7,350 nucleotides of DNA from JAAYJK01 sp964531295 (GCA_964531295.1 CAZHHJ010000126.1:1-7350), one strand, 5' to 3'. Shown: positions 1 through 6,955, counted from the stretch's first letter. The notes: generated by a model from the sequence alone, not told the origin. Program-made: numbers and translations.

Positions 1-255
1 CGGGAGGGAGCTCGCTACGGGGTAGTGGGTATGAGTGATGCGAATATCAGGAATCACATTATTACTAACGACTCGTTTCTGTCTATCGCCAGCGGCGATA
101 TTACCATAACTCCAGGTAACAGAACCGTTGGCAGTCCGCTGACCGTTGGTATAGATTATGATATGGACATAATAACTCCTATCATCAGCAATATTGTTCC
201 AAACCCAATGAAGCTATCAGCGGAATATGTCATGCGTATTGAGAAAATGCCGTAA
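1..255 (+). CDS. TadE-like minor pseudopilin, C-terminal part (5' end outside window)
   Basis: The frame is open from the first base and ends at TAA 253-255, so this is the 3' part of a gene, about 84 codons. The first visible residues read REGARYGVV, resembling the EAARYA-type segment that follows the N-terminal membrane helix in TadE proteins. The C-terminal half (LTVGIDYDMDIITPIIS, then LSAEYVMRIEKMP) fits the usual TadE ending: a beta-strand pattern of the V-x-V-x-Y type, an ITPxI stretch, and a final 'SA-x-MRIE' motif. TadE proteins are prepilin-like minor components of Tad pili, anchored by one N-terminal helix and processed by TadV; that N-terminus is not visible here. A GTG or ATG near 25-31 could be mistaken for a start, but the homologous frame continues upstream. 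The TadG-like gene begins 21 bases downstream, consistent with one operon. The family call rests on motif resemblance and context. Confidence 0.8.
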   Translation, partial: REGARYGVVGMSDANIRNHIITNDSFLSIASGDITITPGNRTVGSPLTVGIDYDMDIITPIISNIVPNPMKLSAEYVMRIEKMP

Positions 256-276
256 GAAGAGAGGAGAGCCGCTAAA

Positions 277-1230
277 ATGAATAAAATTCTTAAGAAGTTG
301 ATAAGAGAAGACTGTGGAGCGGTTATGGTGCTGGTAGCACTAGGAATGGTAGCACTTATCGGTTCCATGGCCCTGGTTATAGACGCTGGAGTAGTTTATG
401 CTGCGCGGATGAATGCCTCCAATGCGGTGGATGCAGCGGTACTGGCAGGAGTGCGGGAACTGCCTGGAAATCCTGCGGCTGCTCTGGCAGTGGCCGAAAA
501 CTACGCCCAAGCCAATGGCCTGGACGCCGGAGAGGTCAACTTTGTCCTGGAATATAATGATGAAGGTGAAGCCATAGCTATCACCGGTAATGTTGAAAAA
601 GATAAGGGAATGTACTTTGCCCGTATTTTTGGAATAAATTCCGGTGGTATAGACGAGCATGCCAAAGCCCGGATAGGTCTGGTTAGTTCACTCGGGTCAG
701 ACGCAGGAGTGGTGCCCATAGGGGTGAGAGAAAGCGACTGTATACCAGGAGTAACCATCACCTTGAAACATGGCGGGGGAGATGGCAGGAACGGGTGGTT
801 TGGAGGATTGAGGCTGGGTGATGCGCATGGTGCTAAAGATTTTTCCTATTACTTGGCCAATGGCTATGACGGTACCATTTCCATCGGTGATGTAATTGGA
901 GTAGAACCAGGAAACATGTCCGGTCGTAGCAAACGAGCTATAGAAAAGCGTATGGATGGTTGTACTCACAGTCCCAGCTGCACCGCAGCCATTTACGTAG
1001 AGGGCTGTTCGAGAATAATTATTACTCCAGTAGGTATTGTGGATGAAGGACATGGATCTAATAGGACCTTAACTGTTACCGGCTTTGCAGCATTTATCAT
1101 TGAAGATTATATCGGTAGTGGTTCCCAAAATAATATAGAAGGGACCTTTATAGATTGGGTGGTACCGGGAGAAATAGATGAAAATGCTTCGAATGATTAT
1201 GGGCTGTATGCCGTTGAACTCTGTGAGTAA
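277..1230 (+). CDS. TadG-like protein: Tad-domain Flp pilus-assembly protein with extracytoplasmic C-terminal region
   Basis: A 317-residue protein with a short basic N-terminus, one hydrophobic helix at about residues 15-35 and the 'VIDAG' motif (D36-A-G) that marks the Tad domain of TadE/TadG-family proteins. The following helix (about 40-62, VVYAARMNASNAVDAAVLAG) is also typical. The rest (about 63-317) should lie outside the membrane. It contains a glycine-rich stretch (about 165-180), the segments NGYDGTISIGDVIGVEPGNM and IIITPVGIVDEG, and cysteines C155, C229, C235, C244 and C316 that could form disulfides. I recall similar C-terminal regions in TadG-related proteins of Firmicutes, but no function is established. 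The ATG has a purine-rich ribosome site (GAGGAG, 261-266) about 10 bases upstream. It lies between TadE and CpaB, as expected. TadG of Gram-negative bacteria is larger and often has a VWA-like domain, which I do not see, so 'TadG-like' is the safest name. Confidence 0.88.
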   Translation: MNKILKKLIREDCGAVMVLVALGMVALIGSMALVIDAGVVYAARMNASNAVDAAVLAGVRELPGNPAAALAVAENYAQANGLDAGEVNFVLEYNDEGEAIAITGNVEKDKGMYFARIFGINSGGIDEHAKARIGLVSSLGSDAGVVPIGVRESDCIPGVTITLKHGGGDGRNGWFGGLRLGDAHGAKDFSYYLANGYDGTISIGDVIGVEPGNMSGRSKRAIEKRMDGCTHSPSCTAAIYVEGCSRIIITPVGIVDEGHGSNRTLTVTGFAAFIIEDYIGSGSQNNIEGTFIDWVVPGEIDENASNDYGLYAVELCE

Positions 1231-1240
1231 TTTATAATGA

Positions 1241-1246
1241 AGGGAG
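1241..1246 (+). promoter_or_regulatory. Ribosome binding site that fixes the TTG start of cpaB
   Basis: AGGGAG lies nine bases before TTG 1256. A stop codon (TGA 1238-1240) sits in the cpaB frame just upstream, and no ATG or GTG occurs between it and the membrane helix. TTG 1256 is therefore the only start that keeps the N-terminal anchor. A second purine run (AGGAAGGG, 1248-1255) directly abuts the start and is too close to serve alone. Confidence 0.65.
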
Positions 1247-1255
1247 CAGGAAGGG

Positions 1256-1975
1256 TTGTTTAAAGGAGTAAAAAAGTACTGGTTTATTTCTATAGGCTGC
1301 GGCTTGATTGCAGCCGCATTGTTTTATTTGTACCTGGGGCAGGTGGAGGAAAAATATCGGCCAGACGACCTGGTGACTGTGGTGAGAGCTCTTCAGCCCA
1401 TAGCCGGTGATGAAGTGATAAAGGCAGCCCAGTTAATAACGGAGGAAGTGCCAGCTCTTTATGCTCATTCCAATGGTATAAGAACAACTTCCGAGGCGGT
1501 AGGTAAAATATCCAGGAGTGATATAGCGGCCGGGGAAGAAATTATCAAGGAAAAGCTGGTGGGCGAAAAAGAGAAGATAGCCCGGTTGGCTTACAAGGTG
1601 CCCCTTAATAAGAGAGCGGTAAGTATAAGTGTTAACGAAACCACTGCCGTATCGTTCAATATTCAGGCTGGCGACCATGTAGATGTTATGGCTACCGTAG
1701 ATATAGAGATCCCCAATTCTTTGGCTGATCCAGCTACCACGGTGCTCATCCTGCAGGATATAGAAGTATTGTCGATAGGGGTGAAAAGCATCGCAGTTGA
1801 TAAAGAGAATAAGGGTGAGGTAAAAACTCTAACCCTGGCGGTAACGCCAGAACAGGCTCGGCCCTTGGTCTTGGCCGGCGAACGGGGTGCGATCAGGCTG
1901 ATGCTCAGATCACCGGTGGACGATTCTAAATATAGTCTGCCTGTTTATAAGATTAACAATTTTATTCAGCCCTAA
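1256..1975 (+). CDS. cpaB: Flp pilus assembly protein CpaB (RcpC)
   Basis: A 239-residue protein with one N-terminal membrane helix (about residues 9-28) and the rest outside the cytoplasm. A SAF-type domain follows (about 38-101: DLVTVVRALQPIAGDEV through IAAGEEIIKEKL), then the RcpC/CpaB domain (about 110-225). Diagnostic pieces are 'ISVNETTAVSFNIQAGDHVDV', where the GD-x-VDV turn is at 139-144, and 'LTLAVTPEQARPLVLAGERG' followed by IRLMLR at 192-218. Length is near the short end for the family. In Gram-negative bacteria RcpC works with the secretin RcpA in the periplasm and has been proposed to bind peptidoglycan. No secretin gene lies beside it here, so its partner in this organism is unknown. 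It starts with TTG, 25 bases after the TadG-like gene and 41 bases before cpaE. The rare start may keep its level low relative to neighbours (inference). Confidence 0.93.
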   Translation: MFKGVKKYWFISIGCGLIAAALFYLYLGQVEEKYRPDDLVTVVRALQPIAGDEVIKAAQLITEEVPALYAHSNGIRTTSEAVGKISRSDIAAGEEIIKEKLVGEKEKIARLAYKVPLNKRAVSISVNETTAVSFNIQAGDHVDVMATVDIEIPNSLADPATTVLILQDIEVLSIGVKSIAVDKENKGEVKTLTLAVTPEQARPLVLAGERGAIRLMLRSPVDDSKYSLPVYKINNFIQP

Positions 1976-2016
1976 AGGGAATTGTGCTTGGGGAGAGAAG
2001 CGAGAGGTGATAGAAC

Positions 2017-3198
2017 ATGAAAACAATTAGAGTACTGCTGGCAGATGCCGATCAGGAGAATCGCGAATATTTACTTAAAGTACTGGAAGGGGACAACGAT
2101 ATCGATGTAATCGGGGAAGCAAGCCAGGCCAGCGAAGTTTTAGAGATGACCCCCGAATTGAACCCGGAAGTTTTGATCATTGATATGAATCTGGAGGATG
2201 AGGACAGTTTAGAAGTGGCGTCATATATCAATCTTAATTATCCAGGTACACAGATGATCCTGGTATCTGAAAAGGAAGATATAAACCTGCTTAAACGGGC
2301 TATGCAGTCAGGGGTACGGAAATTAATGCTAAGGCCACTGGAGTCAAATGAATTAATCAGTGGAGTTAAACAAATTGCGGAAGCTTACCGCCGGACGCTA
2401 GAAAGTAAAAGGAATGTCAGCGGTTTACCAAATGCTGCCGGACCTGGCTTAGGGCAACAGGCATTGAAAGCTTCCCAGATTATTACCATATTCGGCAATA
2501 AGGGGGGAATCGGCAAAAGCATTATAGCTACTAATCTGGCAGTAGCTGCCGCTACACGGTATAAGAATGAAGTGGCACTGGTAGATTTGGACCTGCAGTT
2601 CGGTGATATAAGTCTGATGATGAATATAAATCCTCGCAAAACTATTGCTGAGCTGATGCAGGAATCAGGTGAGATGAATGCTGATCTAGTGGACGAATAT
2701 TTTTATGAACGCTGCGGAGTAAAAGTACTTTCCGCGCCGCACAAACCAGAACTGGGAGAATTGGTGACTTCTTTTGGGGTGGAGACCGTACTCAAAATCT
2801 GCCGGCAGATGTACAGCTATACTATAGTAGATACGCCTACATTTTTGGATGATACCACCCTCACCGCTTTGGAAATGTCAGATTTAGTTTTAATATTAAT
2901 TTCTTTGGATATACCAACCATTAAAAATATTAAAAAAGGAATTGACATATTGGAATCTTTGAAGATGTTGCCTCGCACCAAGCTGGTCCTAAACCGCTCT
3001 TCTTCTCTTTCGGTAGGGTTGGAAGCGCATGATGTGGAACAGGTTCTGGATATGAAAATCGCTGCTTCTATACCCAGCGATTTCAAGATCACGGTATCTT
3101 CAGTTAACCGGGGTACCCCTTTTCTTAATATGAGTCCTAAAGCCCCAATATCCAAAAGTATTATAGAATTATTTGATATAATCAACCAGGCAAAATAA
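2017..3198 (+). CDS. cpaE: CpaE/TadZ: receiver domain fused to a MinD/ParA-like ATPase
   Basis: A 393-residue cytoplasmic protein that in Tad systems places the pilus machine, often at a cell pole. Residues about 3-125 form a receiver-like domain: D10 and D12 near the end of strand 1 (LLADAD), candidate phosphoacceptor D56 (EVLIIDMNL), S84 at the switch serine/threonine position, and R106-P107 where receivers normally have Lys-Pro. A linker of about 25 residues rich in Gly, Pro and Ala leads to the ATPase (about 152-393). This has a deviant Walker A, KGGIGKS, with signature lysine K162 and P-loop lysine K167, then VDLDLQFGD (D190, D192, switch I) and a Walker B-like TIVDTP (D272). Deviant Walker A and DLDLQFGD are typical of CpaE/TadZ. 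ATG 2017 has a good ribosome site (AGAGGTGA, 2003-2010). The gene lies 41 bases after cpaB and 19 before cpaF. No truncation is seen. Confidence 0.94.
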   Translation: MKTIRVLLADADQENREYLLKVLEGDNDIDVIGEASQASEVLEMTPELNPEVLIIDMNLEDEDSLEVASYINLNYPGTQMILVSEKEDINLLKRAMQSGVRKLMLRPLESNELISGVKQIAEAYRRTLESKRNVSGLPNAAGPGLGQQALKASQIITIFGNKGGIGKSIIATNLAVAAATRYKNEVALVDLDLQFGDISLMMNINPRKTIAELMQESGEMNADLVDEYFYERCGVKVLSAPHKPELGELVTSFGVETVLKICRQMYSYTIVDTPTFLDDTTLTALEMSDLVLILISLDIPTIKNIKKGIDILESLKMLPRTKLVLNRSSSLSVGLEAHDVEQVLDMKIAASIPSDFKITVSSVNRGTPFLNMSPKAPISKSIIELFDIINQAK

Positions 3199-3217
3199 TT
3201 TTAAGGTGGGATGCTAA

Positions 3218-4540
3218 ATGTCTCTCTTGGCCAGATTACAGAATGACCAGGCAATAACCCCCAACGGGCCGAAGGAAACTGCTTCCTCCCGCTATCTGGA
3301 AATTGTTTATCAGATTCACCGGGAAATCATCCGGGAAATAGGTCAGGAATCTTATAACAACAAGGGCCGGGAGGATACCGAGAATAAGATCCGCAGCATT
3401 ACAGACTTAATTATTGAAAATGATTTTGATAACCTGCCCCGCAGTGAAAGGGAAGTTATTATCAAGCAGGTGACTGATGAGGTGTTGGAATTTGGCCCTT
3501 TAAGTCCGCTGCTGAGGGATGAGAGCGTATCAGAGATTATGGTCAATGGACCAAAGCAAGTATATGTGGAGCGTCGGGGTAAAATAGAAATGGTTAATGT
3601 GGTGTTCCGGGATGACCTGCACCTGCAAACGGTCATAGCCAGGATCATTTCCCCTTTAGGCCGGCGGCTGGATGAGAGTATGCCGATGGTAGATGCCCGC
3701 CTGCCAGACGGTTCACGCGTTAATGCCATAATACCCCCATTGGCTTTAAACGGTTGTGTACTGACTATTCGTAAATTTTCCAAAAACCTTTTAAAGACCG
3801 CCGATATGATCAGAAATAATACTATGACCTCCCATATGGCAAAATTTTTAGAAGCCTGTGTGAAAGGACGGATGTCTATTATTGTATCCGGCGGGACTGG
3901 GGCCGGCAAAACGAGCACCCTGAATATAATATCGGGTTTTATACCTCATAATGAACGGATTATTACTATAGAAGACTCTGCTGAGTTGGTACTGAATCAG
4001 GATCATGTGGTAACACTTGAAACCCGGCCATCAAACATAGATGGCAAGGGTGAAATTGCTATCCGCGATCTGGTTCGCAATTGCTTGCGTATGCGCCCTG
4101 ACCGAATTGTAGTGGGGGAGGTGCGCGGCGGGGAAGCTCTCGATATGCTGCAGGCTATGAACACTGGCCATGATGGATCTCTATCTACTGCCCATGCCAA
4201 TTCCCCTCGGGATGCACTTTCCCGCTTGGAGACGATGGTACTAATGGCAGGTATGGAGATGCCTATGAAGGCCATCCGTGAGCAGATCGCCTCGGCCATT
4301 GATTTTATTGTGCACCAGAGCCGCTTATCGGATGGAACCCGTAAGATAACCTATATTACTGAAGTGGTAGGCATGGAAACGGACATCATAACCCTGCAGG
4401 ATATTTTTATTTTTGACCAGAGCGGGGTTGACGAGCGCGGCAGGGTTCAGGGGCGGCACCGGGCTACTGGTGTTAAGCCTAAATGCCTGGATAAACTGCG
4501 CACCGCTGGGATAGTAATACCAGATGAGTTTTTTGCCTAG
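3218..4540 (+). CDS. cpaF: CpaF/TadA secretion ATPase of the Tad pilus
   Basis: A 440-residue hexameric ATPase of the GspE/VirB11 superfamily that powers Flp pilin assembly (and, in some species, retraction) through the TadB/TadC platform. The N-terminal domain (about 25-215) contains EFGPLSPLLRDESVSEIMVNGP (91-112) and RRLDESMPMVDARLPDGSRVNA, both hallmarks of CpaF. The ATPase core has Walker A GGTGAGKT (225-232, K231), the Asp-box region ITIEDSAEL with E252 and D253, Walker B VVGEVRGGE with E301, and the His-box GHDGSLSTAHAN (317-328, H318 and H326). All key residues are present. The C-terminus has the family's IASAIDFIVHQSRLSDGTRKITYITEV stretch. ATG 3218 is preceded by AAGGTGG (3203-3209) at ideal spacing. 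An ATG at 3211 is in another frame and closes after 11 codons. The gene sits between cpaE and tadB in the usual order. Identification is secure. Confidence 0.98.
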   Translation: MSLLARLQNDQAITPNGPKETASSRYLEIVYQIHREIIREIGQESYNNKGREDTENKIRSITDLIIENDFDNLPRSEREVIIKQVTDEVLEFGPLSPLLRDESVSEIMVNGPKQVYVERRGKIEMVNVVFRDDLHLQTVIARIISPLGRRLDESMPMVDARLPDGSRVNAIIPPLALNGCVLTIRKFSKNLLKTADMIRNNTMTSHMAKFLEACVKGRMSIIVSGGTGAGKTSTLNIISGFIPHNERIITIEDSAELVLNQDHVVTLETRPSNIDGKGEIAIRDLVRNCLRMRPDRIVVGEVRGGEALDMLQAMNTGHDGSLSTAHANSPRDALSRLETMVLMAGMEMPMKAIREQIASAIDFIVHQSRLSDGTRKITYITEVVGMETDIITLQDIFIFDQSGVDERGRVQGRHRATGVKPKCLDKLRTAGIVIPDEFFA

Positions 4541-4575
4541 AAAGTGGCTGCTTAGCATAAGTAGGAGGTTTTAAA

Positions 4576-5532
4576 GTGCAGTATTTATCAGCTCTGTTTA
4601 TTTTTCTGGCGGTTACCTTTGCTATAAATGGTCTAAAAAAGAAGTTTTCTACCCGGGATGTATATCAAGAGCGTCTGCGAACGGTTTTAGGCCAGGGGCA
4701 GCAGGACAGCACGCGTGAGAAGGTTACGGTGCAGGCAGCATTGAACTCGGGGGTAAAAGCTGTATCTTCGCTATTTGCAGCCCGTTCCTTTACTGGGCGA
4801 CTGCAGAGCCGCTTGGTCTCCGCGGGCATTCCACTAAAAGGCGAAGAGTATATTACCATCAGCCTGGGGCTAATCATTATAGCTCCACTTATTACTTTTC
4901 TAGTTAGTTCTAATACTTGGCTGGCGGTTATAGTTTTCATCCTGACCGCGATACTGCCCTGGTTTTACATCTCGTTAAGCAAACAAAAAAGGCTGCAATC
5001 TTTTGAAATGCAGCTGGCTGATTGCCTGGTTATAATGGCTAATGCCCTGCGGGGAGGGTTCGGGTTTCAGCAGGCCATGGAAACTGTGGTACAAGAAATG
5101 CCGCCTCCCATAGCCACGGAATTTGACTGGTGCCTGCGGGAAATGAATCTGGGGTTCAATCAAGAAGAAGCCCTGATGAATCTGGGTGCCCGGGTGAACA
5201 GTGAGGAATTGGATATGGTCATCGGCGGCATCATAATCCAGAAACAAGTTGGTGGCAATCTGGCCCATATACTAGATAATATCGGAAACACTATGCGAGA
5301 CCGGGCCCGGATAAAAAAGCAAGTGCGGGTCTTGACTTCCCAGGGTAAGATGTCCGGGATAATTATTGGGCTTCTGCCGGTGGTCCTGCTGGGGGGTATG
5401 TTGGTGTTAAATCCAGACCATGTGTATTTTCTATTCCAGGATAGCCGGGGTTTAGCCATGCTGGGAACAGCGGTGGTGATGGAAATAGTAGGAGCCCTGG
5501 TAATAAGCCGGATCGTGAACATAGAATTCTAG
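4576..5532 (+). CDS. tadB: TadB, inner-membrane platform protein of the Tad pilus (T2SSF domain)
   Basis: A 318-residue integral membrane protein, the first of the paired GspF-like platform subunits that contact CpaF and the growing pilus base. Hydrophobic segments are at about 3-19, 93-111 and 114-133, and two at the C-terminus (about 258-279 and 291-313). The cytoplasmic T2SSF domain lies between them (about 143-245): LADCLVIMANALRGGFGFQQA, then EFDWCLREMNLGFNQEEAL and KQVGGNLAHILDNIGNTMRDR. The 'A-L-R-G-G' turn and the 'Q-x-GGNL-x-x-x-LD-x-I' block are characteristic of TadB. The start is GTG 4576, supported by a strong AGGAGGT (4563-4569) six bases upstream. The preceding gap from cpaF is 35 bases and tadC follows after 23. 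No frameshift or missing segment is seen. Confidence 0.95.
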   Translation: MQYLSALFIFLAVTFAINGLKKKFSTRDVYQERLRTVLGQGQQDSTREKVTVQAALNSGVKAVSSLFAARSFTGRLQSRLVSAGIPLKGEEYITISLGLIIIAPLITFLVSSNTWLAVIVFILTAILPWFYISLSKQKRLQSFEMQLADCLVIMANALRGGFGFQQAMETVVQEMPPPIATEFDWCLREMNLGFNQEEALMNLGARVNSEELDMVIGGIIIQKQVGGNLAHILDNIGNTMRDRARIKKQVRVLTSQGKMSGIIIGLLPVVLLGGMLVLNPDHVYFLFQDSRGLAMLGTAVVMEIVGALVISRIVNIEF

Positions 5533-5555
5533 CAATATAATACCAGGAGGAAGAT

Positions 5556-6443
5556 ATGGAATTATTAATTATAAGTTTACTGGCTGTGACGGTAAGTTCT
5601 TTTGTTTTAGGATACCTGTACAACTTGAACCGGGAAGAGATTATAACCCGGGAACGCCTTATTACCTATACTGTAAAGGAGCAAAAGATCTACCTGCCCC
5701 CTGAACTGCAACTCGGTTTTAAGATCCGGGTTATTAGCCGGGTCATGGATGCTTTAGCCGGAGTCTTTAAAAGGTTTATTCCTAAAAATGAAAAAGATGC
5801 CTACCATGCCAAACTCAGGACTGCTGGCAATCCTTACGGTTTGAACGGAGATAGCTACCTGGTTTTAAAATATGTAATTTTCACCTTCAGCATCATAATT
5901 GGCATACTTAGCAAAAATATATTATACTTGCTGCTTATGGCCGCCATAGGCTTCGTGCTTCCCGATCTCTGGCTCAAGTCAGGGGTTAGCCGCCGAGAAG
6001 ATGAAGTCCTGAAAGGATTGCCTAAATTCTTGGACCTGCTCAGCATAAGTGTTCAGGCAGGACTCGGTTTTGATGCTGCCCTGCAGAAGGTTGTAGAGAA
6101 AAGTCCGGGAGCATTAAGCAATGAATTTGGCAAAGCCCTGCAGGAAATGGGCATGGGCAAACCACGTCGGGAAGCCTTGAAAGATATGGCCGAACGATTG
6201 AATATAAGTGAAGTAACTATTTTCACCACAGCGATTATTCAGGCCGAACTTTTGGGGATAAGCATTGGCAATGTGCTGGAGATTCAATCAAGGCAGGCAA
6301 GGGAAAGCCGACGTATGCAGGCGGAAGAAAAAGCCATGAAAGCCCCCATTAAGATGCTGATACCGCTGGTTGTTTTTATCTTCCCGGTCATATTCATCAT
6401 CCTTCTGGGACCAGCATTCATAAACCTCATGGAAACTTTCTAA
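5556..6443 (+). CDS. tadC: TadC, second inner-membrane platform protein of the Tad pilus (T2SSF domain)
   Basis: A 295-residue GspF-like membrane protein, partner of TadB in the platform. There is an N-terminal helix (about 2-21), a hydrophobic pair (about 103-119 and 121-138) and a C-terminal helix (about 266-289). The T2SSF domain (about 152-255) reads LPKFLDLLSISVQAGLGFDAAL, then EFGKALQEMGMGKPRREALKDM and IIQAELLGISIGNVLEIQS. The tail RRMQAEEKAMKAPIKMLIP, followed by IFPVIFIILLGP, is a strong TadC signature. ATG 5556 follows AGGAGG (5545-5550) at five bases. It is the last recognisable Tad gene in the window. The next gene has its own promoter-like sequence, so the pilus operon may end here, although no hairpin with a T-run closes it and read-through into the DUF192 gene is possible. 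Confidence 0.95.
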   Translation: MELLIISLLAVTVSSFVLGYLYNLNREEIITRERLITYTVKEQKIYLPPELQLGFKIRVISRVMDALAGVFKRFIPKNEKDAYHAKLRTAGNPYGLNGDSYLVLKYVIFTFSIIIGILSKNILYLLLMAAIGFVLPDLWLKSGVSRREDEVLKGLPKFLDLLSISVQAGLGFDAALQKVVEKSPGALSNEFGKALQEMGMGKPRREALKDMAERLNISEVTIFTTAIIQAELLGISIGNVLEIQSRQARESRRMQAEEKAMKAPIKMLIPLVVFIFPVIFIILLGPAFINLMETF

Positions 6444-6455
6444 ATGAAACTGTAA

Positions 6456-6493
6456 GACCAGTCAATGGGGACGTTACCCCCTACCAGAGACCG
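6456..6493 (+). repeat. GGGGACGTTACCCC palindromic fragment, possible dispersed (REP-like) repeat remnant
   Basis: Just after tadC the sequence GGGG-ACGTTA-CCCC (6467-6480) forms a four-base G-C stem, flanked by two CCAG copies (6458-6461 and 6484-6487). It has no T-run and is too short to be a good terminator. It resembles the 'AATGGGGACGTT' type motif that I recall from dispersed intergenic palindromes of Clostridia, but I cannot confirm that without searching. It could equally be an isolated short palindrome. Confidence 0.3.
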
Positions 6494-6539
6494 GCAAATG
6501 GAGATAATTTTGACGGATGCTGTCGCTGGCGATAAGGGA

Positions 6540-6548
6540 TGGTATAAT
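6540..6548 (+). promoter_or_regulatory. Extended -10 promoter for the DUF192 gene
   Basis: TGGTATAAT matches the extended -10 consensus (TG, one base, TATAAT) exactly; the hexamer is 6543-6548. The best -35 at normal distance is poor (CTGTCG, 6520-6525, 17-base spacer), as is common for extended -10 promoters. A TTGACG at 6510-6515 is 27 bases away and too far to pair with it. Transcription would begin near 6555 and give a leader of about 40 bases before GTG 6596. Confidence 0.6.
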
Positions 6549-6582
6549 CTATAGCGTAGCCTGGATAGTGTAAGTTAATTGT

Positions 6583-6589
6583 GGAGGGG
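6583..6589 (+). promoter_or_regulatory. Ribosome binding site that moves the DUF192 start to GTG 6596
   Basis: GGAGGGG lies six bases before GTG 6596. The earlier in-frame GTG at 6581 overlaps this site and could not use it, and no comparable purine run precedes it. TTG 6593 is in frame but too close. GTG 6596 also gives a protein that begins at the usual place for DUF192. Confidence 0.7.
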
Positions 6590-6595
6590 CATTTG

Positions 6596-6949
6596 GTGCA
6601 AGAAATGGAAATCATTAGCATGGATAATGGAGAGCTAATAGCAAGGCGGTGTTATGTGGCCGATCATTTTTTTACCCGTTTGAAAGGTTTGCTGGGTAAA
6701 AGGGAACTGCCCCCAGGGGAAGGCCTGCTCATCAAACCCTGCAACTCGGTGCACACCTTCGGAATGAAAATGAGCATCGATGTGGTTTTTCTCTCTGAAG
6801 AATATGAAGTGTTACATATAATGGAAGAAATGCCACCGGGCAAAATGAGTCCGGTGGTTAAAAAATGTGCCTGTGTTCTGGAACTTCCGGCGGGTCAGGT
6901 GGAACGAACCCCCATTCTTCTCGGCCAACACCTCCTGGTAAACCCTTAA
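6596..6949 (+). CDS. DUF192 (UPF0127) family protein
   Basis: A 117-residue protein from GTG 6596, covering essentially one complete DUF192 domain. Family marks in order are RLKGLLGKRELPPGEGLLI (28-46), the highly conserved PCNSVHTFGMKMSIDVVFL (48-66, with C49, H53, M57 and D62), EEMPPGKMSP (77-86), and the C-terminal VLELPAGQVER (94-104). The biochemical function of this family is not established. Some members carry signal peptides, but this one has none visible and should be cytoplasmic. It follows tadC by about 150 bases, has its own promoter-like sequence and is closed by an intrinsic terminator, so it can be expressed alone. DUF192 genes are, to my recollection, seen near Tad loci in other bacteria, but a role in pilus formation is only an inference. 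The family call is secure; the function is unknown. Confidence 0.93.
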   Translation: MQEMEIISMDNGELIARRCYVADHFFTRLKGLLGKRELPPGEGLLIKPCNSVHTFGMKMSIDVVFLSEEYEVLHIMEEMPPGKMSPVVKKCACVLELPAGQVERTPILLGQHLLVNP

Positions 6950-6955
6950 AAACGC

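Noticed and set aside
340..660. Minus-strand frame of 106 codons inside the TadG-like gene
   Set aside because: Shadow of the coding strand; no domain or ribosome site supports it.
1233..1238. TATAAT just before cpaB as an internal promoter
   Set aside because: The only -35-like sequence (TTGAAC, 1214-1219) is 13 bases away, too short a spacer, and there is no extended -10.
2502..2507. Run of six G in the CpaE Walker A codons as a phase-variation tract
   Set aside because: Six G is short, the frame is intact, and the run follows from the codons for KGG in the conserved motif.
3352..3918. Minus-strand frame of 188 codons inside cpaF
   Set aside because: Antisense shadow of a strongly conserved gene; rich in Ser and Arg, with no family resemblance.
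6510..6515. TTGACG as the -35 for the DUF192 promoter
   Set aside because: It is 27 bases from TATAAT 6543-6548, far outside the usable spacing, and no other -10 lies at the right distance.
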